A DNA stretch of 64,000 bases, taken from contig ML677364.1 of the NCBI GenBank assembly GCA_007922305.1, forward strand, positions 23,357,326-23,421,325. The letters run 5' to 3'. The position numbers and the translations under genes are program-made. Within the stretch, counting starts at the first letter, position 1; each line of letters starts with the position of its first letter. This stretch comes from Dermatemys mawii (lineage: Eukaryota > Chordata > Testudines > Dermatemydidae). The notes under the pieces were generated by a model that did not search any database, had not been told where the DNA came from, and saw only the letters and a program-made list of their open reading frames with translations. This document shows positions 1 through 10,639 of this stretch, one piece after another.

Positions 1-1860
1 TATGGAATGGTTATTTGCCCCAATAACCCATTGTTCTCAAACCCCAATGACTATTTCTGTCACTTTTGCTACAGATATTTGACCATATATAAGCTATCGT
101 AGTGGTAGATTTATAAACCATGGTCAGATTTTCCAAATAGTTTGGCAGCAATTAGGAAAAAATATCTCTGTATCTTTTATGAAAGCTAAATGGGAGACTT
201 AAGATAAAATTAAGAACTTTACACACTATTGGGGTTATATATTGTCATTCTATAAGATTTCATTGACTGGATAGACCGTATTAAGGCCCTAATTTTAAGT
301 GATGGCTTATATTGTCATGGTTATGACTTTACACAGACAAATAATTGTGCTAGCATTTTTGTAGCTTCATGTCATTGGAAGTGCAAATATCTGTGCAAGT
401 GTGTTCAGTTTAACAACAACAACAATAGCCTGGATTTATAAAGTGTCTTTAACATAAGGATTAAGAATATCAATTTTATTCAGATTAAAAAAGTGTAAAA
501 CAAGTATAAATTAGCACGACTTTTGCTATCCATCTGTTGTTAAATCTTTGATTAAATATCTCCTAAAACACACTCCAGAAGCTAATGCTTGCATTTTATT
601 ATAGAATCCAGAATAAAAATATTGGAATCTTCTTTATCTAACCAGGAAACTTTGCTAGCTGATTAGAACACTTCCATTATTGCCACATCACTGCTCAGAA
701 TCTAACATTTTTATCATATCTGATCATGACGTTTCTGAAAAAAGAAACTGAAAATTTTCTGAAAGAGTAGTCCTGAAATCCCTGCCATTGATGACTACTC
801 CACAGTAAATATAAACCTGGTTTTGGTATCAGTGTTAGAAAGGTAAGTTTTTTTTTCTGGGAAGGAGTTGTACTTCATAAGAATTTTAAGAACAGATTAT
901 TGACTCTAAAATGTATTAAACCTTCAATGTAAAGGTCTTATGACAGAGTTTATAGGCCATTTGTTTCTTGGAAAAAGGAAGGAGATCAAAATTCCTCTCA
1001 GGAAGTTATAGACTTTCTGTTTCAGAAGGTCTCAAAAGGTTTCAACTCATCCAATATTAAATCTGAGGCATCTACTTTCATTTTAATTTTTCCCTTCTCT
1101 GAGGAATACCACAAAGAAGCAGATGTCTGTGCCAAGTGTAGAGGAAATTACTGAGTAGCACTATGTGGAATGTAGATTTGGTCCTCTGTGGCCTTATCAT
1201 ATGTGGTCTTCAGAGGCATGATACTTCTACAATAGGCCCTGTAGGCCACCAATTCAGTGAGATTCCCTATCCTGAGGCAAGTTCAGCTGGCTGTGCAAAG
1301 CCAAGATGGAGGGAAATAAACAAGTTCAATATCAGGGAGTGACAGAGCTACTCACAGTGTGAGAAGTTCATTAAAAACTCATCCATGGCTTTTGGGGCAG
1401 GTGAAATCACTGATTGGAACAGGAAGAATTGGCCACAGAAAGTCAAAATCAGTATGATAATGCTACTTCTAAAGAGGAAGTAAGGTACATAGTATCTTCA
1501 ATGGATGCATCATTTGTGACATATGTGGGCCAATAACTATGGAGATTATTTGGGGCTGAAATAACACACTGAATAACAGAGAGAACCCCAGAATTGCCAT
1601 ATTTTTTTTCTGAGAAATGCTTCTGCAATTTCAGAAATATCCTGTGATTTTAGATTAGTTGGATGGTATTTACTGAGAAACAAAATGTTTGGGACAAATT
1701 AAAATACTCTTTTTTTCATTCACTATTTGCTCATGAAATTCTTTATGAAAATCTTTATAAAAACAACAAAACTAGATTAAAGCTACAGTTAAGTAAACAG
1801 CTATACACCAAAAAGTTATATTAAAAGATGTTAAATGCGCTAGCATTTCAGAACATAAAT
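1..1860. other. Unassigned AT-rich sequence
   Basis: I see no gene, RNA or recognisable transposon in this stretch. It holds only short open frames, a small (CAA)n run near 413-427, and ordinary AT-rich sequence. An old, highly diverged repeat could be hidden here. Confidence 0.5.
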
Positions 1861-1864
1861 ATAT

Positions 1865-2545
1865 TTGTGGGTGTGGGAATAGGAGGAGGTCTCAGTGCTG
1901 GATCAGGCCTGTAGGGAGCTGGGAACAAGATCCAGGCATAAGAGCCTGCCCTCATGGTTCCCCACAAGCAACACTCCCCTGTGTAACAGAAAGAGAGCAA
2001 AGCAATACAACCCCTTGCCCCACAGCAGAGCAATTCAGCCACTTGCCTCATCGCAAAGCAATACGGCCTCTTGTCTCACTGCGGAGCAATACAGCTAATT
2101 GCCTCACAAGTAGCGTTCCCCAAGTCACAGGGTTCCCCATTTTGAGACTCTTACTGTAAGCTAGCTACTAAATTTCCCAAATCTACTGCCAGGAATGCAT
2201 TTAGCACCATATTAGGGAGCAAACGGGTTGGGTCTCGGAAAGGGGGCACTTCGCACCATATTAGGGAGTAAAAGGATGATTCAGAGAATAAGGACAGGAA
2301 GCGAAAAGATGATTCAGAGAATAAGGTATAGGGCGGGAACCAAGGAAGGATTGGGGATAAAAGGTGCTGTAACCATAATTTGAGGCTCACTCTGTTCATC
2401 ACGAGATGGAGGGAAATGAGCTGTCTGGATGCTGTAACTGAATAAATCGCCTCTTACCACTCCACCCGGCCTCATCCCTTATTGAACCGTGCAACGATGT
2501 TTTACTTGTCTGAACTACTTTTTGCTTTGGAAAGTTGGGACTAAA
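1865..2545 (+). mobile_element. LTR-like block (retroviral or LTR-retrotransposon solo LTR)
   Basis: The block looks like U3-R-U5 of an LTR. It has tandem repeats in the upstream half, a TATA-like ggataaaag near 2354, and an AATAAA at about 2441 followed by a C-rich stretch. Sub-repeats include gcaccatattagggag (twice, about 2200 and 2255) and gatgattcagagaataagg (twice, about 2276 and 2310). No gag, pol or env frame adjoins it, so it is probably a solo LTR. I could not fix the TG...CA ends or a target duplication, so both boundaries are approximate. It could instead be a non-autonomous retroelement. Confidence 0.55.
1997..2108 (+). repeat. 28-bp tandem repeat, four units, inside the LTR-like block
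   Basis: Four head-to-tail units of exactly 28 bp start at 1997, 2025, 2053 and 2081. Each begins gcRRAGCAATWC and ends in a TTGYCYCAY-type sequence. The units differ from each other by several substitutions. Repeats of this kind are common in the enhancer part (U3) of LTRs. An enhancer role here is inference. Confidence 0.9.
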
Positions 2546-3235
2546 AATAATTTGCTGATTTTTAAAAAATATATTTTTATAATTAGTACTACTATTATTA
2601 AACAACAAAATGTGAGCCTAATCAAAATTATTTTAATGGTATGTTAAGGTGCACTCAAGTTTTGTGCATGCACGACAATGTTGTTTATTCTCACTCCCTG
2701 GTCCAATGATTCTTTCCTTAATTGTTTATCCAATATAGAAGTGCTTCCAGAGGAGTGAGGGAGCCCCACATCAGACTATCCTCTAGCCCAGTGGCTGCAA
2801 CAACTGAATGGAGTTTTGTGGAGTCTAGATTTGGAACTGAGGCCTTGTCTACACTATGAGCTAACATCAACTTTCTAGAGTTCAAATTAAGAAAGCCAAT
2901 GGTATACATTTGATTGTGTGTGTCCCCAGTAAGTGGGCTAATTCGCTGGATCACGTTCATAGTTCCGCGGCTAGCGTTGACTCTCAGAGCAGCGCACTGT
3001 GGATAGGTATCCCACAGTGCCCGCAGTCCCCACAGCCCCGTGGAATTCTGGGTACAGCCGGCATTGCATGATGGGGGCAAAAACAGTCCTGTGGGTTTTT
3101 CGTTCGTGCTTCCCATCACTCGCCCCTCCCTCCGTGCAAGGTGCGACAGACAGACATTTTGTGCCTTTTGGGCCTGCAGACGCCCTACTGCTTTCGTCAG
3201 ACAGAGTGGTGGTCAGCCAGCCACTGCTTCTGCTA

Positions 3236-3690
3236 GAACTCTGCTCTCAGGTCACCTGCTATCCTACTGTGTTCCAGGCAATCCTGAAAGTACGTCAGAT
3301 CACCTGCTATTCTGCCGTACTCCAGGCACTCCTGAAAAGTATGTGAAGTCTGGTGGCCGAGTGGCATCTCTTCTCTTCTACTCTCTTCTCTTGTCTTTGT
3401 GCTTTCTTCTGTCTTCGAACGCTTCTGCTGCCAGCTCTGCCCTTTTTCATGGATTGCCCAGAGTAGTCTACTTCGAAGGTCCTCCCATTGTTCAGCCAGT
3501 ATATCTGGTGGAATCAGCATAACTCGCTCTGCAGCTGCTATTCTGCTATGTTCCAGGTACTCTTAAAAATTACCTTAGTTGTGGCAGCTTCTGCAGCTCC
3601 CGCTGAGTGGCATCTCTTCTTTCATCTTTTTCCTTTCTTTCTTAGTCGAATGCTTCTGCTGCCAGCTCTGCCCTTTTCCCTGGACTTTCC
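3236..3690 (+). repeat. Internal repeats in the 5' region of the Harbinger element
   Basis: Two kinds of local duplication are visible upstream of the transposase. Units of about 55 bp at 3245-3345 share TCACCTGCTATYCT and CCAGGCAMTCCTGAAA. Two copies about 230 bp apart, near 3417 and 3648, share GCTTCTGCTGCCAGCTCTGC. They make this 5' region about 500 bp longer than the one in the second Harbinger copy (49100-49461). They do not appear to code for protein. Confidence 0.6.
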
Positions 3691-3715
3691 ATGCAGACGC
3701 CATAGTAGTGTGGAC

Positions 3716-4985
3716 ATGGAGCCCGCTCAGCTTATTGCAGCAGTTACCGGTAAACAGCTTGTGAATTATTGTGCAATGTCCGCAGAAAGGCAAAACCCAT
3801 GCGAGAATGCGTAGGCAGAGCGGTCATGAGAGTGAGGAGGACATGGACACAGGCCTCCCCGAATGCAGTGCCACCAGCAGGTTAGGGATCCTGGTGGCAA
3901 TGGGGCAGGCACATGCAATGGAATGGTGATTCTGGGCCCGGGAAACTAGCATGCACTGGTGGGACTGCATAGTGTTGCAGGTCTGGGATGATTCCCAGTG
4001 GTTCAGAAACTTTCGCGTGCGTAAGGGCACGTTCATGGAACTGTGTGACTTGCTTTCTCCTCTCCTAAATTGCCAAAATACCAAGATGCGATCAGCCCTC
4101 ACAGTTCAAAAGAGAGTGGCGATAACCCTCTGGAAGCTTGCCACTCCAGACAGCTACCGGTCAGTCAGCAAACAGTTCAGAATGGGTAAATCTACAGTGA
4201 GGGCTGCAGTGATGCAGGTGGCCAATGCAATCATTGAACTGATGCTGTCAAGGGTAATGACTTTGGGAAATGTGCAGGCCGTAGTGGATGGCTTTGCAGC
4301 AATGGGGTTACTAACTGTGGCAGAGCTACAGATTGAACGCATATCCCTATCCTGACACTGGACCACCAGCACTTGAGTACATAAACCACAAGGGGTACTT
4401 TTCCATGGTCGTGCAAGCATTGGTTGACCACAGGGGACGTTTAACCAACATCAACGTGGGTTGGCCGGGCAGGGTTCATGACACCCGTGTCTTGAAGAAC
4501 TCTATAGCCTTTTCAAACAGCTGCAGGAAGGGATTTTCTTCCCAGAGCAAAAAATTACTGTTGGGGATGTTGAAATGCCGTTTGTTATTCTTGGGGACTC
4601 GGCCTATCCATTAATGCCCTGTCTCATGAAGCCATACACAGGTGCCCTGGATAGTAGTAAGGAGCTGTTCAACTACAGACTGAGCAAATGCAGAATGGTG
4701 GTAGAGTGTGCATTTGGTCATCTCAAGGGACTGTGGCGCAGCTTACTGACCCATTCAGATCTTAATGCCACAAATATTCCCATTGTTATTGCAGCTTGCT
4801 GTGTGCTCCACAATCTCTGTGAGAGCAAGGGAGAGACGTTTATGGCGGGGTGGGAGGTTAAGGCAGACTGCCTGGCCGCTGATTATGTGCAGCCAGACAC
4901 CAGGGCATTTAGAAGCCCCCGCCCCCCACCCCCGGATACTGTGGGCATCGGAGAAGCCTTGACAACTAGTTTCATGGCAGAGTAG
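3716..4985 (+). pseudogene. Harbinger transposase (HARBI1-like, DDE_Tnp_4 family), broken
   Basis: This is the relic of a PIF/Harbinger transposase, a nuclear DDE nuclease that cuts and pastes the element. The start at 3716 (MEPAQL) is chosen because the second copy in this window begins MEPAQI at 49100. Damage: a frameshift near 3795, an in-frame TGA near 3927 just before MHWWD, a frameshift near 4310-4335 that removes the first catalytic Asp region (CGGATDG in the other copy), and another near 4545-4580. Still visible are the helix-turn-helix-like stretch around RSVSKQFRMGKSTV (about 4160-4200), GYFSMVVQALVD and GRVHDTRV (4390-4495), the second catalytic Asp in LGDSAYPL (about 4587-4610), and the catalytic Glu in VVECAFGHLK (about 4698-4730). 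Family members are roughly 400 residues long, which matches this span. It converges with the MYB-like gene downstream. Confidence 0.85.
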
Positions 4986-5182
4986 GCTACAGTGTGAGAC
5001 TTCACTTTGTTCCCACTTGTGCTGTTTGTTTATGCATCCTGAAAACCCACCCGCTTGCTCAGGCTAATGGTTTAAAGGTTTTTTTTATTTCTATGTGTCC
5101 TTTTCCTTTCTCCTGCTCTCCTGCACTGAACTTTCAGGCACCCACCCTCCCTCCCACATTCCCCCATCGCTTGCTGAGCAAT

Positions 5183-5222
5183 AATAAAGTCATTGATGTT
5201 TGAAAACCATGCATTCTTTATT
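5183..5222. terminator. Convergent poly(A) signals between the two Harbinger genes
   Basis: AATAAA on + at 5183-5188 would serve the transposase. TTTATT at 5217-5222 is AATAAA on - and would serve the MYB-like gene. Only about 30 bp separate them. The same back-to-back pair recurs in the second Harbinger copy (47679-47684 and 47712-47717), which supports a conserved function. Confidence 0.65.
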
Positions 5223-5378
5223 AAGGAGGTCACAGAAATGGGGGGATCGATGCAAATGTAGCATTGGAAGGGGTGAGTGGAGGTTAGGCACTGGGCCTAG
5301 TGGCGGGTGAGGGGAGGACAGGAACACAGAACAAGTCATAACTTTGGGAGTGCCACCTTTCTGGGGTTTAGATGGTCC

Positions 5379-6844
5379 TCAGGAGTGGAGTGGCAAGGAC
5401 CCTGCCCACCACTGCACTCTTCGGAGTGCAGGCGATGAGGCTAGGGAACTTGGGAAGGAGGGGGCACAATTACAAAGGGGCTGCAGTGGTGGTTTTTGCT
5501 CCAGCTGCCTTTCCTGCAGATCCACCAGATGCCGGAGCATGTTGGTTTGCTCTGCCAGAAGATGGAGCAGTGCTTCCTGCCTTCTCTCCTCTCTCTCGTC
5601 CCTCCGTTGTTCCCTTTCGTCCCTTCTGTGCTTCTGCTGATCGCTTCTTTCCTCACACTCAGTTATTGCTTCCCAGCAGTCCAACACTGACTGTCTCCAA
5701 GCCCTAAGCTCCGCTCTCTCTATGTGGGAAGAGTGCCTTAGCTCCGTGAACATCTCATGCCACCTGCGTTGTTTTTTTTTGCCGCCTTATCTGTGCGAGC
5801 CTGTGCGATGTGGATGAGAGTGGGAGGCTGAAAACAGTTTCAGCTGTAGGATGAGAAAAAAGGGAGAATGGTATTTAGAAAACCAGAAAATAAAGAAGTT
5901 CTCTGTGATGAGAGTTGCACCCCACCCTACCCCCAGAGCCTGTCTGGAATCAGGGAAGATCCCTGTTAGCCAGACGGTCATAGCATGGCATCTGTGCCCC
6001 ACTCCCCCATCGAGGTCAGAGAACTCATGGGCCAACAGTCCCAGATGCTGCTGGCCATCCATATTCAAATCCCCCCTGCCCCCCCGGCCGCCAAAAAATA
6101 ACAACGTGGGGAACTTCTGGCAGTATTTCTTTAAAGACAGAGACAGTCTTGCAGACACTCTTACACCCCAAGTCCTCAGGGCACAGTAATCATTAAAAAA
6201 CAATAGGTTGTCAAGCGGGCACTCCATTGACCAAGGGACATTCACCAGGGCTGCCTTGTATGCCTTCTTCATCCAGGATACCGTCCTGGGAGAGTTGGGA
6301 GGTTACTGGCTCCAGGGTGATGAACAGCTCCTGGCTTTCAGGGAGATAGGTGCCTCCACTTGCCTGTTCCATAGACTCCTCACGGTCATAGTCCTCCTCC
6401 ACCTCATCTTCCTCGTCCAGCAAATCCTCTGCCATGCTGACAGTCACCCCATCAGTGGAGTCCACAGACATGGATGGGGTAGCTGTGGCTCACCCCCCTA
6501 GAATGGCATGCAGCTCGGAGTAGAAGTGGCATGTCATAAGCTGTGACCTGGAGCATCCGTTGGCTTCTTTGGTTTTTTGATTGCCTCAACTCCTTAATTT
6601 TAACACAGCACTGTTGTGCGTCCCTGTTGTGGCCTCTCTCTATCAGGCCCTTGGAGACTTTGGCATACATATTGGCATTTCCTTTTTTGGATTGCAGTTC
6701 TACCAGCATGGATTTGTCTCACACGGTGATCAAATCCAGCAGCACCCTTGCAGTCCATGTTGGGGCCCTTTTTAGATTCTGGGACTGCATGGTCTCCTCT
6801 GCTGGTGGGCTCTGCATGGTGAGCTGTGCAGGAGATCTCGCCAT
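5379..6844 (-). pseudogene. Harbinger MYB/SANT-like DNA-binding protein, broken
   Basis: This is the second gene of the Harbinger element. In this superfamily the MYB-like protein binds the element ends and helps the transposase enter the nucleus. The start at 6844 (MARSPAQLTMQ) gives a MYB/SANT-like trihelix: APTWTARVLLDLI, then LVELQSKKGNA, then a KVSKGLIERGHNRDAQQC helix and a CCVKIKELRQ helix (6709 to about 6580). Codon 42 is TGA, interrupting the first helix. Frameshifts follow near 6500 and between about 6210 and 5755. The middle part (6471-6211) is acidic, with a DEEDEVEEDYDREE run. The C-terminal part (5753-5379) is a charged coiled coil rich in E, R and Q (REQRRDEREERRQEAL, LVDLQERQLEQK). 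It lies opposite and convergent to the transposase. Confidence 0.8.
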
Positions 6845-7178
6845 GCTGGTCAAAGAGATTTGAGATTCAAAAGTTCCCAGGGCTCTTCCTGTCTAACTGC
6901 TCAGTGTATCCACATTCAGAGCGCTGTCCAGAGCGGTCACACTGGAGCATCCTGGGATAACTCCAGGAGACCGGTAACGTCAAATTGTGTCCTCACTAAC
7001 ATTAGTTTGACCTGGAAATGTTGATTTAAGTGGTATTCTCCATGTAGGGCAGGAGTTTGGAGATCAATTTAAAGACACTTTTAGGACAACCTAAATGGCA
7101 TCATAGTGAGGATGGCAAAGTGGAAGTATCAATTTAACGTGTATAAATTCGACTTTACCACATAGCGTAGATCAGGCC

Positions 7179-8250
7179 TTAGAGACTAACACATTTATTT
7201 GGGCATAAGCTTTCTTGGGCTAAAAATCCACTTCATCAGATGCATGGAGTGAAAAATACAGAAAGCAGTATAAATATTACTGCACATGAAAAGATGGGAG
7301 TTGCCTTACCAAATGGGGGACAGTGCTAATAAGGCTAATTCAGTTAAGATGGAAGTGGTCTATTCTCAACAGTTGACAAGAAGGGGGGAATATCAAAGGA
7401 TGAAAATTACTTTTGTAGTGCTAATGAGGCCAGTGCAATCAGGTGGACATTGTCCATTTCCAACTGTTGACAAGAAAGTGTGAGTATCAGCGGAGAGGAA
7501 AATTACTTTTTGTTATGACCCATCCACTCACAGTCTTTATTCAGGCCTAATTTGATGGTGTCCTGTTTGCAACTTAATTCCAGTTCTGCAGTTTCTTGTT
7601 GGAGTCTGTTTTTGAAGTTTTTTTGTTGAAAAATTGCCACTTTTAAGTCTGTATTGAGTGTCCAGGGAGATTGAAGTGCTCTACTGGTTTTTGAATGTTA
7701 CAATCCTTGATGTCTGATTTGTGTCCATTTATTCTTTTTTGTAGGGAATGTATAATTTGTCCAATGTACATGGCAGAGGGACATTGCTGGCACATGGTGG
7801 CAAATATCACATTGGTGCAGGTGAACGATCCCTTGATGGTGTGGCTGATGTGGTTAGGTCCTATGATGGTGTCCCTTGAATAGATATGTGAATAGAGTTA
7901 GCAACGGGGTTTATTGCAGGGATTAGTTTTGGGTTAGTGTTTCTGTGGTGTGGTCTGTAGTTGCAGGTGAATATTTGCTTCAGGTTGGGGGGCTGTCTGT
8001 AAGAGAGGACTGGCCAGTCACCAAAGGTCTCTGAGACTGAGGGATCGTCCTTCAGAATAGGTTATATGCTTGATGATGTGCTGGAGAGGATTTAGTTGGG
8101 TGCTGTACATGATAGCTAGTGGTGTTCTGTTATTTTCTTTGGTGGGCCTGTCCTGCAGTAGGTGACTTCTGGGTACCATCTGTCGGTTGTGAGTAGAACT
8201 GGTTGGGAAATTGTATTCCTGTTCTACACCAGAAAGTGAGTAACCCATTC
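7179..8250 (-). mobile_element. Penelope-like retroelement fragment with GIY-YIG endonuclease end
   Basis: Read on -, the stretch encodes the C-terminal part of a Penelope-like element (PLE), a reverse transcriptase fused to a GIY-YIG nuclease. Visible pieces, in broken frames, are PPNLKQIFTCNYR (about 7990-7950), then CQQCPSAMYIGQ followed by KRINGHKSDIKD (about 7800-7700), then KVAIFQQKNF, ETAELELSCKQDTIKLGLNKD (about 7650-7515). The YIGQ...RINGHKSDI block is the GIY-YIG core, and the downstream Glu lies in ETAELE. Stops interrupt the frame, and the RT domain is absent because the element is 5' truncated. The 3' part (7180-7260) has the hairpin-prone tail sequence seen again at 14077-14281. 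The Harbinger element abuts it directly. Confidence 0.8.
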
Positions 8251-8682
8251 CACAATAATGTGGTAGCTAGGTTATTTAGCTGGGATACAGACTACCTTGA
8301 TTCAGCTGCCTGCTTCAATTAATATTTAATTATTTATACAACTCATACATTCCAACAAAAAACTGTTTCACCAAAAACTTTCCAACCACCTCTACTTATG
8401 AGCTTAAGTATTGCCCACTGGATCACTTAGGTCTTTCAGTAGATGAGAAGGCTTTTGAGAGGGTTGAATTGTATAACAGCTGTTCTGAAGAAATTTGGCT
8501 ACAGCGCCATCTTCAGTAAGTAGATTGCAAAAAAGACAGCTATGCTGTGGCATCAATAAAGGTTGATGCTTCTGACTCTCATTTGTTCAAAGGAAGGGAG
8601 AAAACAGAGTATTTCCTTTGTCCTCTTCTGTTTAGTAACTCATTGAAGTTCTTCAGTATGTCTATAAAGAAAAGATATTCCA
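8251..8682. other. Unassigned sequence
   Basis: I see no gene or recognisable repeat between the Penelope fragment and the CA microsatellite. It may include further decayed 5' Penelope sequence, but no coding signal is visible. Confidence 0.4.
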
Positions 8683-8699
8683 ACACACACACACACACA
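8683..8699. repeat. (AC)n microsatellite
   Basis: A short, pure AC run of about eight units. Confidence 0.95.
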
Positions 8700-8735
8700 T
8701 GGAATAATAACTACTGATAATCTGCTCACAAAAGG

Positions 8736-8975
8736 ATGTAAACCAGGAGTAACTCCATTAAATTTAATAATCTTACACCAATGCAAAGCCAGAGTGAGAG
8801 GAGAGTCAAGTTCTTCTTAATACATTCAGAAGATACTCACTTGGACCCTAATTTAGCCTTACATGTAAGCACGTGTTTAACTTTAAATATTTGCTTAAAT
8901 CCCACAGAAGTCAGCACTTAAGTGCTTATTGGAATAGAGCTGGATTTAAGCATGTGCTTAAGTGCTTAGCTGAAT
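8736..8975. repeat. Short palindromic repeats of the 'gtaactccatt' and 'ttaagcacgtgcttaa' type
   Basis: Two adjacent units. The first (8736-8815) has GTAAACCAGGAGTAACTCC and, farther on, ACACCAATGC and GAGTGAGAGGAGA. The second (8850-8975) has repeated TAAGCACGTG and TAAGTGCTTA motifs in inverted order. Relatives recur at 12600-12765 and 57760-57850. They look like very short inverted-repeat elements without coding capacity. I cannot name the family. Confidence 0.5.
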
Positions 8976-8979
8976 TGGT

Positions 8980-10490
8980 ATCTTAAACCTGAAGGTGCTC
9001 TTTTTCCTTATCCAGGTACTAGTTCCTACCGTGCTGTATTTAATTGCCTTGCCATTTTCTGAATTACAGCTGATAATAAAAAGAATAATAAAACATAAAA
9101 TAATGTATGTATATAATATTCATACAAAATTACACTATAATAAGATAAACCCAGGAACTGTAAAATAGCCTATAGTAATAAATGTATATCAGATTTGCTA
9201 AGAATTCACAAATTATAAGCTTTTTATTTATTACTAATTTTAAATGACTTTTTTTACGTAAATCTTATGTAAATGTTCATCTTTGAAAATATTAACTGTC
9301 GGTAATAATTCATATACATTTTGTGATGTTTAATAAATATAAAACAAAACACATAGAACCAATATTTCTTCTTCAAAGTCTTCTTTAATTCAATAATGAA
9401 AGCAACATTATAGCAATATTCATTAAACACTTACAGGTTATTGACCTCTATAGCTGAACAGAACTGAGGCAGTCAGCCTTAAAGGACAAATGTATCTTAA
9501 TTTTTGTCATGGGTGGATTAATGGCTTGCCTTTATTGATAACATTTTCTATTCAGCTCTACAGGGGACTCACAAAATGAAGCACAACAAAAGGATTAGAA
9601 AACAAAGACCATAATATGCCTAGCTGGACACACCATTTATTCAATTTTGTGATTGCTCAATTATCAACTACAAACATTCCTGTTAATATATTTACATGAT
9701 GATATTTAAGATTCAAAGTAAAACATAGTTTAGTGACGCTCTGAATACCAGCTATGCTGCATTTCTATAAAACTACAGACAGCAGAGTGGATTTAATACT
9801 AGAGCCTTATGGAATATGACACTCTGGGAAGATTTTTCATCTACATCAACTGGATAATGTCAGAAATTTGTTTGCGTTTGGGGATTTTCTACTAAATAGG
9901 AATAGTAAACAAACATGTTACCACTGAGATTACATGTTGGTGCCAACATATATTATTTGTAGTTTATAGGAGCATATAATAGGATCCTTACTTTTCTAAA
10001 GTAAGAATGTTACATTTTAAGGTAGACCAATGTGGACTTGATTTATTTCTATATTGTTTCTTGAGATAGATTTTTAATATTTAAAACACTCCCTGCTGCA
10101 CTCAGATAAACTAAAAACTATAACTGATTCCCTATCATGGCTGATTACTTGGGTGTTTTTGTGAAAATTGATGTTTTTAAATAATCTCCTTGTCTGCTTG
10201 ACTCGTTCGTTAGTATCCCAATTCATTGCTGATGACATCACAATCACTTCCATGGCATGAGGAGAAATCTGATTAAAAACTTCTGTTTAATTCACTAATA
10301 TATATCCCCCACTTCACACTGTAACTTAAGAGATGTGTTTATATATATTTATGTAAATAAAGATAAAGCGAGATAGCACATAGAAACTATGGGTAACTTT
10401 ATAATCAATAAAAGCACGGAAATTAAAAATGAAAGTTGTCATTGTATCATTGACTTATGTCATTATGCCTAGATATAGGATCATGTATAC
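8980..10490. other. Unassigned AT-rich sequence
   Basis: Strongly AT-rich with many stops in all frames. I recognise nothing here. Confidence 0.5.
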
Positions 10491-10496
10491 GAGGAA

Positions 10497-10635
10497 CCAG
10501 ATTTTTAAAGGTATTTAGGTATCTAAAGATATAGATAGGCATGACATTAATGGCTGTTAGGAGCCTAACTACTTTTGAAAATGGCACTAGGTGCCTATCT
10601 GCATCTGTAGGTACCAAAATACCTTAAAAATCTGG
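10497..10635. repeat. Short inverted-repeat (MITE-like) element, 139 bp
   Basis: The left end reads CCAGATTTTTAAAGGTATTT and the right end, reverse-complemented, reads CCAGATTTTTAAGGTATTTT, so the whole unit can fold into a hairpin. The interior repeats GGTGCCT/AGGCAT-type words in both directions. It has no coding capacity. A relative of the interior may occur at 37830-37920. It is probably a non-autonomous DNA element of unknown parent. Confidence 0.65.
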
Positions 10636-10639
10636 CCCT

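Larger units (their letters stand above)
2840..7179 (+). mobile_element. PIF/Harbinger DNA transposon, near full length, decayed
   Basis: The left end reads AGGCCTTGTCTACACTATG and the right end, reverse-complemented, reads AGGCCTGATCTACGCTATG: terminal inverted repeats of about 19 bp with 3 mismatches. Inside lie the two genes diagnostic of animal Harbinger elements: a DDE transposase on + (3716-4985) and a MYB/SANT-like protein on - (6844 to about 5379). They converge on paired poly(A) signals. Both genes carry stops and frameshifts, so the copy is dead. The expected 3-bp TTA duplication is not clean. A TTA follows the right end, where the host sequence is Penelope-like, but the left flank differs. 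The left flank may have been deleted or exchanged after insertion. Confidence 0.85.

Noticed and set aside
1858..2577. AAATATATTT on both sides of the LTR-like block as a target duplication
   Set aside because: The sequence is AT-rich and low in complexity, and 10 bp is too long for an LTR insertion, so chance is more likely.
3040..3522. 160-codon open frame in the Harbinger 5' region
   Set aside because: It lies in repeated CT-rich sequence, has no family features, and has no counterpart in the second Harbinger copy.
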